Origin: Brachybacterium sp. P6-10-X1
Lineage (GTDB): Bacteria > Actinomycetota > Actinomycetes > Actinomycetales > Dermabacteraceae
Assembly (NCBI RefSeq): GCF_001969445.1
Contig: NZ_CP017297.1
Span: forward strand, 3,844,001-3,908,000
Direction of reading: 5' to 3'
DNA length: 64,000 nt
Shown: piece after piece, positions 1 to 8,770 of the stretch
Numbering within the stretch: the stretch's first letter is position 1
Layout: each line of letters starts with the position of its first letter
The notes under the pieces: generated by a model
Databases searched by the model: none
What the model was told of the DNA's origin: nothing
What the model saw: the letters and a program-made list of their open reading frames with translations, nothing else
Made by a program: the position numbers and the translations under genes

Positions 1-281
1 CACAGCGCCGAGGCCAGGCACATGGGGCACGGCTCGCAGCTGGCGTAGAGCACGGCGCCGGGCAGCTCATGGGTCTCCAGCTGCGCGCAGGCCGCCCGGA
101 GTGCGGCCACCTCGGCGTGCGCGGTCGGATCATGGGCCGAGGTGACCTGGTTGACACCCTCGAACAGCCGCCCGTCGGCCGTGGCCAGGACCGCGCCGAA
201 GGGACCGCCGTCCTCGGCGACGTTGGCGGTGGCGAGGTCGACGGCGCGGGCCAGCAGATCGGACTCGGCAGGGGTGCTCAT
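1..281 (-). CDS. Nucleoside/guanine deaminase family protein, C-terminus cut by window edge
   Basis: This is the N-terminal 93 residues of a zinc-dependent CMP/dCMP-deaminase-fold enzyme; the gene runs off the window. The signature is complete: HAE at residues 55-57 (zinc His and proton-shuttling Glu) and PCxxC with Cys85 and Cys88. The GGPFGAVL segment near residue 25 and DPTAHAE are typical of guanine deaminases and tRNA adenosine deaminases, which hydrolytically deaminate a base. The start is the ATG just downstream of the fadH stop, 14 nt away on the same strand, so the two are probably cotranscribed. Guanine deaminase is my first guess from DPTAHAE; the substrate cannot be fixed without the C-terminal half. 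Confidence 0.8.
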   Translation of the reverse strand, partial: MSTPAESDLLARAVDLATANVAEDGGPFGAVLATADGRLFEGVNQVTSAHDPTAHAEVAALRAACAQLETHELPGAVLYASCEPCPMCLASAL

Positions 282-295
282 GGCGACCGATTCTG

Positions 296-2386
296 TCAGA
301 GCCCGGCGGCGACCTCCACGGCCTGGCGGATCGCTCGTTCGGCATCGAGCTCGGCCGCGACGTCCGCCCCGCCGATGACGTGCACCCGGGGCGTGCGGCC
401 CCGCCGCGCGGCGCGGACCTCGTCGGCCAGGCCGTCCTCGCTGACCTGCCCGGCGCAGACCACCACGGTGTCCACGGCGAGGACGCGTTCGGCACCGTCC
501 TCGATCAGGTGCAGGCCCTCCTCGTCGACGTGCTGGTAGGCGACGCCCCGGTGCTGGACGACCCCGGCATGGCGCAGCTCGGCCCGGTGCACCCAGCCCG
601 TCGTGCGGCCGAGGCCCGCGCCGATCCGGGTCTCCTTGCGCTGGAGCAGGTGGACCTCGCGGGCCACGCGCCCGTCCTCGGCGGTGGCGGGCGGGCGCGT
701 CATGACGCCGCCGCGGTGCTCGTCGGCGTCGACCACGCCCCAGTGCTCGCGCCAGCTCGCGGTCTCCAGCGTGGGGGAGGGGCGAGGTGCGCTGAGGTAT
801 TCGGCGACGTCCACCCCGATGCCTCCGGCACCGATGATCGCCACCCGCTCGCCCGCCTCGGCGCGGCCTTCGAGCAGGTCCGCGTAACTGATCACCCGCG
901 GCCCCGCGCCCCGCTCCGACGAGCTGCCGGGCAGATCGATCACGCGCGGGACGACTCCGGTGGCGACGATGACGTCGTGGAAGCCGAGCAGGTCCTCCGC
1001 CGTGGGACGCAGCCCCAGGCGGATCCCGACGCCGGCGGCGGCGAGCCGCATCCGCCAGGACTGCAGCGCCTGGGCGTAGTCCTCCTTGCCGGGGATGCGG
1101 GCGGCCAGGCGCAGCTGCCCGCCGATCTCCTCGCCCGCCTCGAACAGGGTGACCACGTGCCCGCGCTCGGCGGCCGCCAGCGCGGCCTCGAGCCCGGCCG
1201 GGCCGGCACCGACGACGGCGACCTTGCGGGCACGGCGCTCGGCGACCGGTTTCAGGACCAGCTCCGTCTCGTGCCCGGCGCGGGGATTGACCAGGCAGCT
1301 GGCCCGCTTGCCGTCGAACACCTTGTCCAGGCAGGCCTGGTTGCACGAGATGCAGGCGACCACCTGCGAGGCGCGGCCGTCCGCCAGCTTCGCGGGCAGC
1401 TGCGGGTCGGCCAGCAGCGGGCGTGCCATCGAGATGAGGTCCGCCCGGCCGTCGGCGAGGACCTGTTCGGCGACGGCGGGATCATGGATCCGGTTGGAGG
1501 CGACGACGGGGACGTCCACCAGCTCGCGCAGCGCGGCGGTCTGCTCGACGAAGGCGGCGCGGGGGACGGAGGTGACGATGGTGGGAACCCGCGCCTCGTG
1601 CCAGCCGATGCCGGTCGAGAGCACGTCCACGCCGCGCTCGGTGAGGCCGCGGGCCAGCGCCGCCGTCTCCGCCCAGGTCTGCCCGCCCGGGACCAGGTCC
1701 AACAGGGAGATGCGGTAGCTGAGCAGGGCCTCCTCGCCGATCGCCTCGCGCACGGCGCGGGCGATGGCCAGCGGCATCGTGCGTCGGCCCTCCGAGCCGC
1801 GGCCCCAGCGGTCCCGGCGTCGGTTCGTCGCGGGGGCGAGGAACTGGTTGAGCAGGTACCCCTCGGAGCCCATGATCTCGACCCCGTCATATCCGGCGTC
1901 GATCGCCCGACGGGACGCCTCGGCGAAGTGGTCGATGGTGCGGCCGACGCCGCGGCGGGTCAGGCGGCGTGCGCGGAACGGGGACAGGCGGGAGCGGCCA
2001 CGGCCGGCCGAGGCGGCGAGCGGTTGGAAGGCATACCGCCCGGCGTGCAGGAGCTGGAGGAGGATGCGCCCGTCGGCCTCATGGACCTCGCGGGTGATCA
2101 GCCGGTGCCCGCGCAGGGTGCGATCGCTCGCCTGGGCGCCGCGCGGGGTGAGTCGGCCGGTGCGGTCGGGGGAGAAGCCGCCGGTGACGATCAGCCCCGC
2201 GCCGCCGCGGGCGCGCTCGCCGAGGTAGGCCGCGAGCTTCTTCGCGTCGGCGGGGCGGTCCTCGAGGCCGATGTGCATGGAGCCCATGACGATGCGGTTG
2301 CGCACCGTGAAGCGCCCCAGGTCCAGGGGTGAGAGCAGCGTCGGGTAGGAGCGGGGACCGGTCGGAGGGGGAAGCGGCGTGGGCAT
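296..2386 (-). CDS. fadH: NADPH-dependent 2,4-dienoyl-CoA reductase
   Basis: The 696-residue protein matches the FadH layout: an FMN-binding OYE-type TIM barrel (about 15-340), a 4Fe-4S site, then FAD and NADPH domains. Cys345, Cys348, Cys352 and Cys364 form the cluster motif (CxxCxxxCx11C). The FAD dinucleotide motif GxGxxG is at 393-398. The active-site Tyr177 (SEGYLL) and His263 (GWHEAR) stand where E. coli FadH has its catalytic Tyr and His, and the C-terminal GGADVAAELDAERAI stretch also matches. FadH reduces 2,4-dienoyl-CoA during beta-oxidation of unsaturated fatty acids. No other beta-oxidation gene is nearby, so a broader enoate substrate remains possible. The deaminase gene follows after 14 nt. 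Confidence 0.88.
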   Translation of the reverse strand: MPTPLPPPTGPRSYPTLLSPLDLGRFTVRNRIVMGSMHIGLEDRPADAKKLAAYLGERARGGAGLIVTGGFSPDRTGRLTPRGAQASDRTLRGHRLITREVHEADGRILLQLLHAGRYAFQPLAASAGRGRSRLSPFRARRLTRRGVGRTIDHFAEASRRAIDAGYDGVEIMGSEGYLLNQFLAPATNRRRDRWGRGSEGRRTMPLAIARAVREAIGEEALLSYRISLLDLVPGGQTWAETAALARGLTERGVDVLSTGIGWHEARVPTIVTSVPRAAFVEQTAALRELVDVPVVASNRIHDPAVAEQVLADGRADLISMARPLLADPQLPAKLADGRASQVVACISCNQACLDKVFDGKRASCLVNPRAGHETELVLKPVAERRARKVAVVGAGPAGLEAALAAAERGHVVTLFEAGEEIGGQLRLAARIPGKEDYAQALQSWRMRLAAAGVGIRLGLRPTAEDLLGFHDVIVATGVVPRVIDLPGSSSERGAGPRVISYADLLEGRAEAGERVAIIGAGGIGVDVAEYLSAPRPSPTLETASWREHWGVVDADEHRGGVMTRPPATAEDGRVAREVHLLQRKETRIGAGLGRTTGWVHRAELRHAGVVQHRGVAYQHVDEEGLHLIEDGAERVLAVDTVVVCAGQVSEDGLADEVRAARRGRTPRVHVIGGADVAAELDAERAIRQAVEVAAGL

Positions 2387-2475
2387 GGGCCGATTGTGCC
2401 AGGGGGCGCGACCCGGGGTGACAGGGCGCGGTCCGTAGGCTGGCCCGTGATCGTGCCCCGACCCGAGGAGGACCC

Positions 2476-3114
2476 ATGTCCGCGCGGATGCTCATCATCG
2501 TCGACGTCCAGAACGACTTCTGCGAGGGCGGGGCCCTCGGCGTCGACGGCGGCGCAGGGGTCGCCGCGCGGATCGCCGAGCAGGTGCGCCGTGCCGGTGA
2601 CCAGTACGACCGCATTCTCGCCAGCCGGGACTGGCATCGCGGGGATACCGACAACGGCGGGCACTTCGCGACGCCGCCGACGGAACCGGACTTCGTCGGG
2701 ACCTGGCCGGTCCACTGCGTGGCCGATACGCCTGGCGCGGCGTTCCACCCGGAGATGGAGGACCTCGCGGCTGAGCTGAGCGAGCGGCTGGAGGTGGTGC
2801 ACAAGGGACGGGGGGCTCCCGGGTACAGCGCCCTGGAGGGGACCGTCATCGCGACCGGTGAGAGTGTCCAGGAGCTGATCGCCGGCGGCGGATGGGAACG
2901 GATCGAGGTGGTCGGGCTGGCCTACGACTTCTGCGTGCGGGCCACGGCTCTCGGCGCTGCCGAGGTGGTCGGTCCGGCAAATGCGAGCGCGTGTGTGGAC
3001 ACTGATGCTCAGGTGCGCGTCCTGCGCACGCTCACCGCCGCCGTGCATCCGGACGCGGTCGGCCGGCTCGAGCGGGAACTTGTCGCAGGCGGAGTGAGCG
3101 TCGTGGACGGCTGA
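2476..3114 (+). CDS. pncA: Nicotinamidase / isochorismatase-family hydrolase
   Basis: A 212-residue cysteine hydrolase of the isochorismatase fold. The catalytic triad is visible as Asp10 (VDVQNDF), Lys110 (VVHKG) and Cys153 (YDFCV). The metal-binding residues of PncA are also present: Asp52, His54 and His63 within SRDWHRGDTDNGGHF. The metal set argues for nicotinamidase, which converts nicotinamide to nicotinate for NAD salvage, over other isochorismatase relatives. The ATG has a strong GAGGAGG ribosome site about 5 nt upstream. The gene is divergent from fadH, leaving about 90 bp for both promoters, and converges on the broken HNH gene. Confidence 0.87.
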   Translation: MSARMLIIVDVQNDFCEGGALGVDGGAGVAARIAEQVRRAGDQYDRILASRDWHRGDTDNGGHFATPPTEPDFVGTWPVHCVADTPGAAFHPEMEDLAAELSERLEVVHKGRGAPGYSALEGTVIATGESVQELIAGGGWERIEVVGLAYDFCVRATALGAAEVVGPANASACVDTDAQVRVLRTLTAAVHPDAVGRLERELVAGGVSVVDG

Positions 3115-3228
3115 CGGCCGGGATCTGCTGTGGTGGATGGGCATCACAGCCCGACCGTCTGCGCGGCGTGGCCCAGCGTGGCTCGGACACGGATATCCGG
3201 CATCGACGGGGCAGAACGGATCGACGGG

Positions 3229-5261
3229 TCAGAACGGTGGGGGGTCGTCGTGGCGGTGGTCGGGCGGGGTGTTGGGGTCGGGGAGTGAGCTGCCGTGGTG
3301 GCGTTGGGTGAAGCGCGTGGCTTCTGCTGTTCGTTGTTCGGTGACGCGGTCGCGGTGGGGGCGGCGGGCTTCGATCTCGCGGTGGTGGAGGGCGATCTCG
3401 CGGGCGCGGTGGTGGGTGGCCCAGGCGGTATCGAGTGCTCGGGCGAGGGTGGGGGTGAGGAGGTCGACGTCGTCTCGGGTGGTGGTGTGGATGGTGTCGT
3501 CGATGTCCCACCAGGTCACGGTCGGCTCCACCACCGCGTGGGCATGCTCGCGCGGGGCAGTCGGGCCCGGCAGAGGATCCAACGGCAGAGGATCCAGGTG
3601 CAGGGACCCGGGCGGGAAGTCGAGCGGTTCCGGTGGCGGGCCCGGAGGCCTGGTCGTTGCTGGTGGACTGTTCGCCCCGTTCCCGGCACTGTCGCGGTGG
3701 GGGTCGATGTGGCCGGCGGTTTTGATCGTGTGGTGCAGCCAGCACAGGCGGTGGAGGTTCGCCAGGTCTGTCGCCCCACCCTGGGTGGGGTCATGGTGGT
3801 TGAACTCCTCAATGTGGTCGTCCTCGGCCGCCAGCGCGGTGGGGCGGGTGCAGCCGGGAGCGGCGCAGACGGGGTGGCGCAGTCGGAGTTGCAGTCGCAT
3901 CGCCGCAGTGGGGGTGTAGGTATCGGCGGTGGCCGGGAGGTAGGCCCCGGTGGTGGGGTCGGTGAGGATCCGCTGCCAGGTGTTCATCCCCGCGGCCAGG
4001 GCGCGGGCCTGTTCGGCCGGGATCGGGGTGAGGCCCTCGATCAACCCCGGCGCGTCCTCGATACCGAGCAGCGTCATGGCCGGGACGGTCACCAGGAGCT
4101 TGTAGGCACTGGCGGGTTCGGGCACCGGGCCGGTATCAAGCATCGTGCGGGTCAGGATCGCGTACCGCAGCGCCGCTAACGACAGGGGTCTGCCGCGGTC
4201 GCGGAGGTTCTCGTCGATGTCGAAGGGGATCTCACCGGTGTCTGTGTCGTGCAGGGCGGCGCGTTGGGCTTTCTGCACCGTCAGGGCGGTCACGTCCAGG
4301 CGGTGGGCGAGGTCTGTGATCTCCGGGATCGGCCCCGTCACCATCAACGTGGCCAGCCCGCACGTGGGGTCAGTGATCTCGAGATCGACGCGCCGCTGTG
4401 TCTGCGGTGCTGTGGGGAGGGTGCCGGCGGTGATGCGGACGATCAGGGTTTTGAGGTGGGTCTCGAACGTGTGGCGGGAGATGTTTCTCAGATCCCACCC
4501 GGCGACGTGCCCATCGACCATCACCACTTGCTCGTCGGTGAGGGAGCGGACGTGGCGCAGCAGGTATTGGTGGAACCCTTCGGGCATGTCCCGGCGGCGA
4601 GATGGGTGAACGTGGCGGGCATGAGGTCGACGGATCGGTGGGCGTCGCGGATGAGTCGTTCGGCCTGGCGGGTGGTGAGGCGCATGCCGGTGGCGATCTT
4701 CATCGCGGAGATGTCGGCCTCATCGATCAGCCCGTCGGTATCGGGGTCGTCGGTGAAGAACTCCACCAGCAGTTCCTGCTGGCGGGCGTAGAGGATGGTG
4801 CGTTCGCGCACCGTCGCATGTAGGTGGAGGACGCGGTAGGCCTGGTCACTGGCGGGCTCGACGCCCGCGAGTTTCACCATCCGCTCACCGGTCAGCGGCA
4901 CCCGCGCGTCCACCGCCCACGCCCGCACCGGAAGCACAGCCCCGGCATCACCAGCGGCCGCAGGGCCATCAGCGGCAGCACCAGACGCCGTGGCCGCAGA
5001 GACCGTGTCCCCGGCGGTGGTCGAGGGATCGGAGGCCGGGGGATCGGAGGCAGCAGCACTGGACGCCACAGCGTCGGTGGCATCGGCGGTCTGGTCCTCG
5101 GCCCGTTGCTTGTGTCGATCAACCACCGGACCGAATGCACTCCCGGGGGACGCGGCGGGCTGGTCACCGGCATCAGAGCCGGACGGGCCGCGGGAGACGG
5201 GACGGGACGGCACCGGGGGACCGTCGCCGGGCCCGTGATCGGACTCGAACTCCTCACCCAC
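3229..5261 (-). pseudogene. DUF222-domain HNH endonuclease, split by a one-base frameshift
   Basis: Two minus-strand reading frames together make one DUF222/HNH protein. The N-terminal part (Ala-rich tail, then LTTRQAERLIRDAHRSVDLM) runs to about 4590; the rest resumes in another frame at MPEGFHQYLLRHVR (4587). The switch needs one extra base and falls at the short G run (CCC on the plus strand) at 4590-4592; a GGGGACATG reading would restore Ala-Gly-Asp-Met-Pro. The C-terminal part carries the HNH nuclease: CAAPGC, then DDHIEEFNHH and NLHRLCWLHH. I chose the GTG at 5261 because GGGAGG lies 8 nt upstream; a longer ATG start at 5438 is open but low-complexity. The family is related to the mycobacterial 13E12 repeat proteins. 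True inactivation and sequencing error are both possible. Confidence 0.8.
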
Positions 5262-5395
5262 GACCCTCACCTCCCATCCCGAACAATCATCGCCCGCACC
5301 ACTGCGGACAACACCATCGACCTCGATGTCGACGTGTTCCCACACTACGACCCGACCCCGACAATCGAAACCCACGACCCCGCACCCACAGAAAA

Positions 5396-5422
5396 TGTGG
5401 ATAACCACCCCATGTGGAGGAA
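5396..5422 (+). repeat. Module copy 1: DnaA-box-like TGTGGATAA plus TGTGGAGGAA
   Basis: TGTGGATAA (5396-5404) is the exact complement of the consensus DnaA box TTATCCACA. TGTGGAGGAA follows 17 bp later, start to start (5413-5422). The same arrangement recurs at 5557-5583 with the same spacing. It lies about 135 bp upstream of the HNH gene start. Confidence 0.6.
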
Positions 5423-5556
5423 GGCTGGTCAGGGGCATGGCGGTCGCGAGGTGCTATGGGATCGCGTCACTGCTGGCTGAGGCGCACTGAGATGCATTCA
5501 GGTGCGTTGACTGCTCACGAGTCGAATGCTCGCGATGCGTGTCGTGTTCAGCGCCT

Positions 5557-5583
5557 TGTGGATGACTGCCCGGTGTGGAGGAA
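5557..5583 (+). repeat. Module copy 2: TGTGGATGA plus TGTGGAGGAA
   Basis: TGTGGATGA (5557-5565, one mismatch to the DnaA box) is followed by TGTGGAGGAA at 5574-5583, again 17 bp start to start. The spacer shares AC and CCC positions with copy 1. The two copies are 161 bp apart in the same orientation. Confidence 0.55.
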
Positions 5584-5855
5584 TATCGTGCAACACTATT
5601 GCCGAAGAATGATCACGTACGATTGCTTGTCAAGGCTGTCGGCGGAGGATCGACCGTGCCCTCGGGATGCTATCCGGCGCTCATGTCGTTCCTGGCGTCG
5701 CACTCGACATCGGACGCGTCCGCGACCCAGCGCATTTACACACAATCACATACAAGGCAGACTGGTCGCCGCGAGAACCACACCCCGCAGAACGATCGTC
5801 GGCACGAGCCGCACCGCGGCGATCACCACGCCGACCCACCGGATGGGACAACAGC

Positions 5856-7061
5856 ATGGCCCAGCGTGATCAGCGTGATCAGCGCAGCACCAACCCCTTC
5901 ACCCCCGGATTCGGGCTGACCCCGATCATCCTCGCCGGCCGCGCCGGGGCGATCGAGGACTTCACGGCCGCCCTGCAGGGCAACGTCCCCGAAGCCCGCG
6001 CCATCCTCATCTCCGGAGCCCGCGGCTCCGGCAAGACGGTGCTGCTGACGGAGTTCAAGGAGCTCGCGCTCGAGGCGGGGTGGACCGATCTGCGGGTGCA
6101 CACATCCTCGTCCTCCCTGGTCGACGAGCTGCGGGGCACGGCGATCGCGCAGCTGCGGGAGCAGGATCCGGACGCGGAGTCCTCCCGGTTGACCTCTGCG
6201 CGAGTTTCCGGGACCGGGGCCTCCCGAGAGGTCCGCCAGCGCTACGAGGGGGAGCAGGAACCGCTCACCACCGTGCTGGATCGGCTCGCGGCGCTCACCG
6301 ACCAGGACGGCGGCGGACTGCTGATCACGCTCGACGAGCTGCAGTCCGTGGACCGCGACCAGCTGCATGCGCTCACCCAGCACGTCCAGGACCTCATCGG
6401 GTCGGGGCACGCCGTGGCCTTCATCGCCGCCGGAGTCCGTCCCGGGGTCGACGCGCTGCTGGACCACGAGCGCACCACCTTCCTGCGCCGCGCCCATCGC
6501 ATCGAGGTGGGCAGCGTCGACGTCGGCACCGCGGCCGAGGCGATCCGCATGACCATCGCCGATACCCGGAAATCGATCACGCCGGAGGCCGCTGTGCTGG
6601 CCGGCGAGATCTCGCAGGGCTACCCGTACCTGATCCAGTTGATCGGCTCCAAGGCCTGGCAGAACTGCGGCGACGCCGACACGATCGAGATCGAGGACGT
6701 GCGCAGCGGTCGCGAGGACGTCGTCGCCGCGATGATCAAGAACGTGCACCGTCCGGCCCTGCGCGGGCTCAGCGCCCGCAAACGCGAGTACCTCCACGCG
6801 ATGCTCGAGGACGAGGGGCCCTCGAGCGTCGGAGACATCGCCGAGCGGATGGGCATCGACCCGCGCAACCAGTCGACCTACCGCGAGCGGCTCATCGAGG
6901 AGGAGCTGATCCGTCCTGCCGGGCGCGGATTCGTCGAGTTCTCCCTGCCGTACCTCGGCGAGGCGCTGCGGCACGAGTCCCGCGCCGGGGTGGGGGCGGA
7001 CGTCGAACCCGACCGAGGCGTCCAGCGCTCGCACCGTTCACGTCGCAGCTCCCAACCATAG
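5856..7061 (+). CDS. AAA/ORC-type ATPase with C-terminal winged helix
   Basis: A 401-residue P-loop ATPase. Walker A is GARGSGKT at 54-61; Walker B is LLITLDELQ with Asp160-Glu161. A sensor-like strand (HAVAFIAAG) follows. The C-terminal part (about 320-385) reads as a winged helix-turn-helix (SVGDIAERMGIDPRNQST). This resembles the AAA_16/ORC-type ATPases that often serve as regulators or DNA-associated machines. I chose the ATG at 5856 because homology-like sequence begins there; the frame is open further upstream but low in coding character, and no clear ribosome site is visible. The start encodes a QRDQRDQR repeat from a 9-bp duplication. Its partner and function are unknown. The last ~25 residues look poorly conserved and run into the next gene. 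Confidence 0.75.
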   Translation: MAQRDQRDQRSTNPFTPGFGLTPIILAGRAGAIEDFTAALQGNVPEARAILISGARGSGKTVLLTEFKELALEAGWTDLRVHTSSSSLVDELRGTAIAQLREQDPDAESSRLTSARVSGTGASREVRQRYEGEQEPLTTVLDRLAALTDQDGGGLLITLDELQSVDRDQLHALTQHVQDLIGSGHAVAFIAAGVRPGVDALLDHERTTFLRRAHRIEVGSVDVGTAAEAIRMTIADTRKSITPEAAVLAGEISQGYPYLIQLIGSKAWQNCGDADTIEIEDVRSGREDVVAAMIKNVHRPALRGLSARKREYLHAMLEDEGPSSVGDIAERMGIDPRNQSTYRERLIEEELIRPAGRGFVEFSLPYLGEALRHESRAGVGADVEPDRGVQRSHRSRRSSQP

Positions 7062-7110
7062 GCGGACGCTCTCCCTGCTCGCGACCCTGGCGATCACGAC
7101 GTGGACCCTC

Positions 7111-7491
7111 GTGCGCTACGGCTCACTCCCGCAGACCGTGCCGACCCACGTCGATGCACGCGGGCAGGCCGATGACTGGGGCCCGTCCTGGACGGTGCTC
7201 GTGCTCGCCGGGGTGATGCTGCTGCTCTCGCTGGGTCTCGCCGCTCTGTCCGCCCACCCGCGGGCGTTCAACTTTCCGACGGAGGTCACCGCGGGCAACG
7301 CCCAGGGCATCTACCGCGAGGGGGAGAGAATGATGGTCGCGGCCCTGGTCGGCGTGCAGCTGATCTACCTGGACATCGCGCTGTCGATCATGGACGGCCC
7401 GGGCGGCGGCGTCCTGATCTGGATCGGGATGGCGGTGCTGCTGGGATCCGTGGTCGTCGGGATCATCCGGCTGCTGCGGGCGGGGCGGTAG
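7111..7491 (+). CDS. DUF1648-domain membrane protein (start uncertain)
   Basis: The protein carries the DUF1648 signature (SLPQTVPTHVDARGQADDWG) near its N-terminus, then membrane segments at about 30-50, 80-100 and 100-120. DUF1648 proteins are small integral membrane proteins, some linked to antimicrobial resistance operons. The given GTG start leaves out a hydrophobic stretch encoded just upstream in the same frame (SLLATLAITTWTLV, 7072-7110) that would be the expected first membrane helix. That frame is open back to a TGA at 6907-6909 but holds no ATG, GTG or TTG before 7111, so the true start may be non-standard or lost by a frameshift. It follows the ATPase gene closely and may depend on its transcript. 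Confidence 0.65.
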   Translation: MRYGSLPQTVPTHVDARGQADDWGPSWTVLVLAGVMLLLSLGLAALSAHPRAFNFPTEVTAGNAQGIYREGERMMVAALVGVQLIYLDIALSIMDGPGGGVLIWIGMAVLLGSVVVGIIRLLRAGR

Positions 7492-7521
7492 AGTGCGGCT
7501 GCTCGCCCCGCCCCGCCGCAG
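7471..7521. terminator. GC-rich hairpin between convergent genes
   Basis: CTGCTGCGGGCGGGGCG (from 7471) pairs with CGCCCCGCCCCGCCGCAG (to 7521), with one mismatch and a small bulge, across the junction of the DUF1648 and MerR-PP2C genes. There is no T run on either side, as is common in actinobacteria. A bidirectional terminator is the likely role. Confidence 0.5.
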
Positions 7522-7524
7522 CCT

Positions 7525-8631
7525 TCAGACCCGCGCCAAGGCCAGCGCGACGTTGTCCGGTGCGCCCTCCTCGAGGGCCATCGTCACCAGCTGCTCGGCC
7601 AGGGTGTCGACGTCTGTCGTCGGGTCCGTCAGCGCCTCGGCCAGCGCAGACGGCCCCACCACGGCGTGCAGCCCGTCGGACGCGAGGAGCACCAGGTCTC
7701 CCGCCTCGAGCCGGCGCACCAGCAGGTCCGGGGCCGTCGGGGCCCCTGCTGCCAGCGCACGGTTCAGCACCGCGCGGTCCGGATGTGCGGCGACCTCTTC
7801 TGGGGAGAGGCGGCCCGCCGCGACGAGGGAGCGCAGCCGGGTGTGATCCTGGGTGACCGGGTCGATCCGATCCCCGTGCACGAGCATGACCCTGGTGTCG
7901 CCGATGTGCGCGACGTGCAGGCGGCCCCTGTGCAGCAGTGCCGCGGTCAGGGTGGAGCCGTCCGGCTCCTCCGCGGGGACGAGGGCCTCCGCGGCGACCC
8001 ACGCGGTCTCCAGTGCCACGAGAGGATCGGCCGACGGGTCGGCGTCGAGCTCGCGTTCGAGTGCCGGGGCGAATGCCGAGAGCATCCGGGCGGACAGCTC
8101 GTCGTCGCCGCCGAAGCCGTCGGCCACGGCGATCAGGACCGCGCGTCCGGGAAGGTCACGGTGCAGCGTCGCATCCTGCTGGGCGGCGCGGACGAGACCG
8201 CGATGGGCGGCCGTGGCGATCTGCCGGGAGCCGGCGGCGTGGCTGGTGGTGGACGTGGTCATGGTCGAGTCCTCCGAGGGGGATCCCCCGAGGTCCAGGG
8301 CGAGGGCATGGACGGCGGCGCCGCGGGAGAGGGCGTCGGCCTCCTCCTGGTGCCACCAGGAGCGCAGCTCGGCGACCGCCGCCGCGGCGTCCAGGTCGCA
8401 GAGCACCCGGATGCGGGCGAGCCCCATCCCGAGTCCGCGCAGCGCGGCGATCAGCCGAGCCCGCTCGACCTGGTCGGTTCCGTAGGAGCGGTAGCCGCTG
8501 AAGGGGTCGACCTGCCGCGGCGGGAGCAGCTCCGAGTCGGCGTACATCCGCAGCGCCTTCGGGCTCAGCCCGCTCGCGGCGGCCAGCTCCCCGATGCTCA
8601 GCAGCGTCCCGTCCCGGTGTGCCTGCGCCAT
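7525..8631 (-). CDS. MerR-type regulator fused to a PP2C phosphatase
   Basis: A 368-residue protein with two parts. Residues 8-80 form a MerR winged helix: LSIGELAAASGLSPKALRMY, then the wing GYRSYGTDQVERARLI. Residues 130-368 are a PPM/PP2C Ser/Thr phosphatase: DGFGG at 171-175, GSTLTAALL, HIGDTRVML, SDG at 318-320 and PDN at 358-360, so the metal-binding aspartates are kept. A Thr/Ser-rich linker (about 117-132) joins them; the usual MerR effector domain is replaced by the phosphatase. The start at 8631 has GGAGG 5-6 nt upstream; another ATG 15 nt earlier lacks spacing. It is divergent from the tandem GNAT gene. A role in linking dephosphorylation to transcription is inference. Confidence 0.85.
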   Translation of the reverse strand: MAQAHRDGTLLSIGELAAASGLSPKALRMYADSELLPPRQVDPFSGYRSYGTDQVERARLIAALRGLGMGLARIRVLCDLDAAAAVAELRSWWHQEEADALSRGAAVHALALDLGGSPSEDSTMTTSTTSHAAGSRQIATAAHRGLVRAAQQDATLHRDLPGRAVLIAVADGFGGDDELSARMLSAFAPALERELDADPSADPLVALETAWVAAEALVPAEEPDGSTLTAALLHRGRLHVAHIGDTRVMLVHGDRIDPVTQDHTRLRSLVAAGRLSPEEVAAHPDRAVLNRALAAGAPTAPDLLVRRLEAGDLVLLASDGLHAVVGPSALAEALTDPTTDVDTLAEQLVTMALEEGAPDNVALALARV

Positions 8632-8770
8632 GCGGACCTCCGTCATTCCTCGCCCGGGCTCCCGGGCACCGGGGCCGTCCCGGCTCCACCACGCTCCGCA
8701 TTGTCCCTGGGGGAAGGTCAAGGGCCCCGACGCGCGCGCCCGGGAAATTCCGTCGACCAGCAGGAAACCG

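Larger units (their letters stand above)
5262..5855. other. Long non-coding gap with lower GC
   Basis: About 590 bp between the divergent HNH gene and the ATPase gene. Short open frames cross it, but none shows a domain, a ribosome site or actinobacterial third-position GC bias. The base composition is visibly poorer in GC than the flanks. It holds the duplicated TGTGGAT-type module at 5396-5422 and 5557-5583 and presumably the promoters of both flanking genes. No RNA gene was recognised. Confidence 0.6.

Noticed and set aside
380-2332. A plus-strand open frame of 650 codons over fadH
   Set aside because: It lies antisense to a gene with a full set of FadH motifs and shows only GC-driven composition.
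5396-5583. A replication origin
   Set aside because: Only two DnaA-like boxes are present, with no dnaA, dnaN or AT-rich unwinding region nearby.
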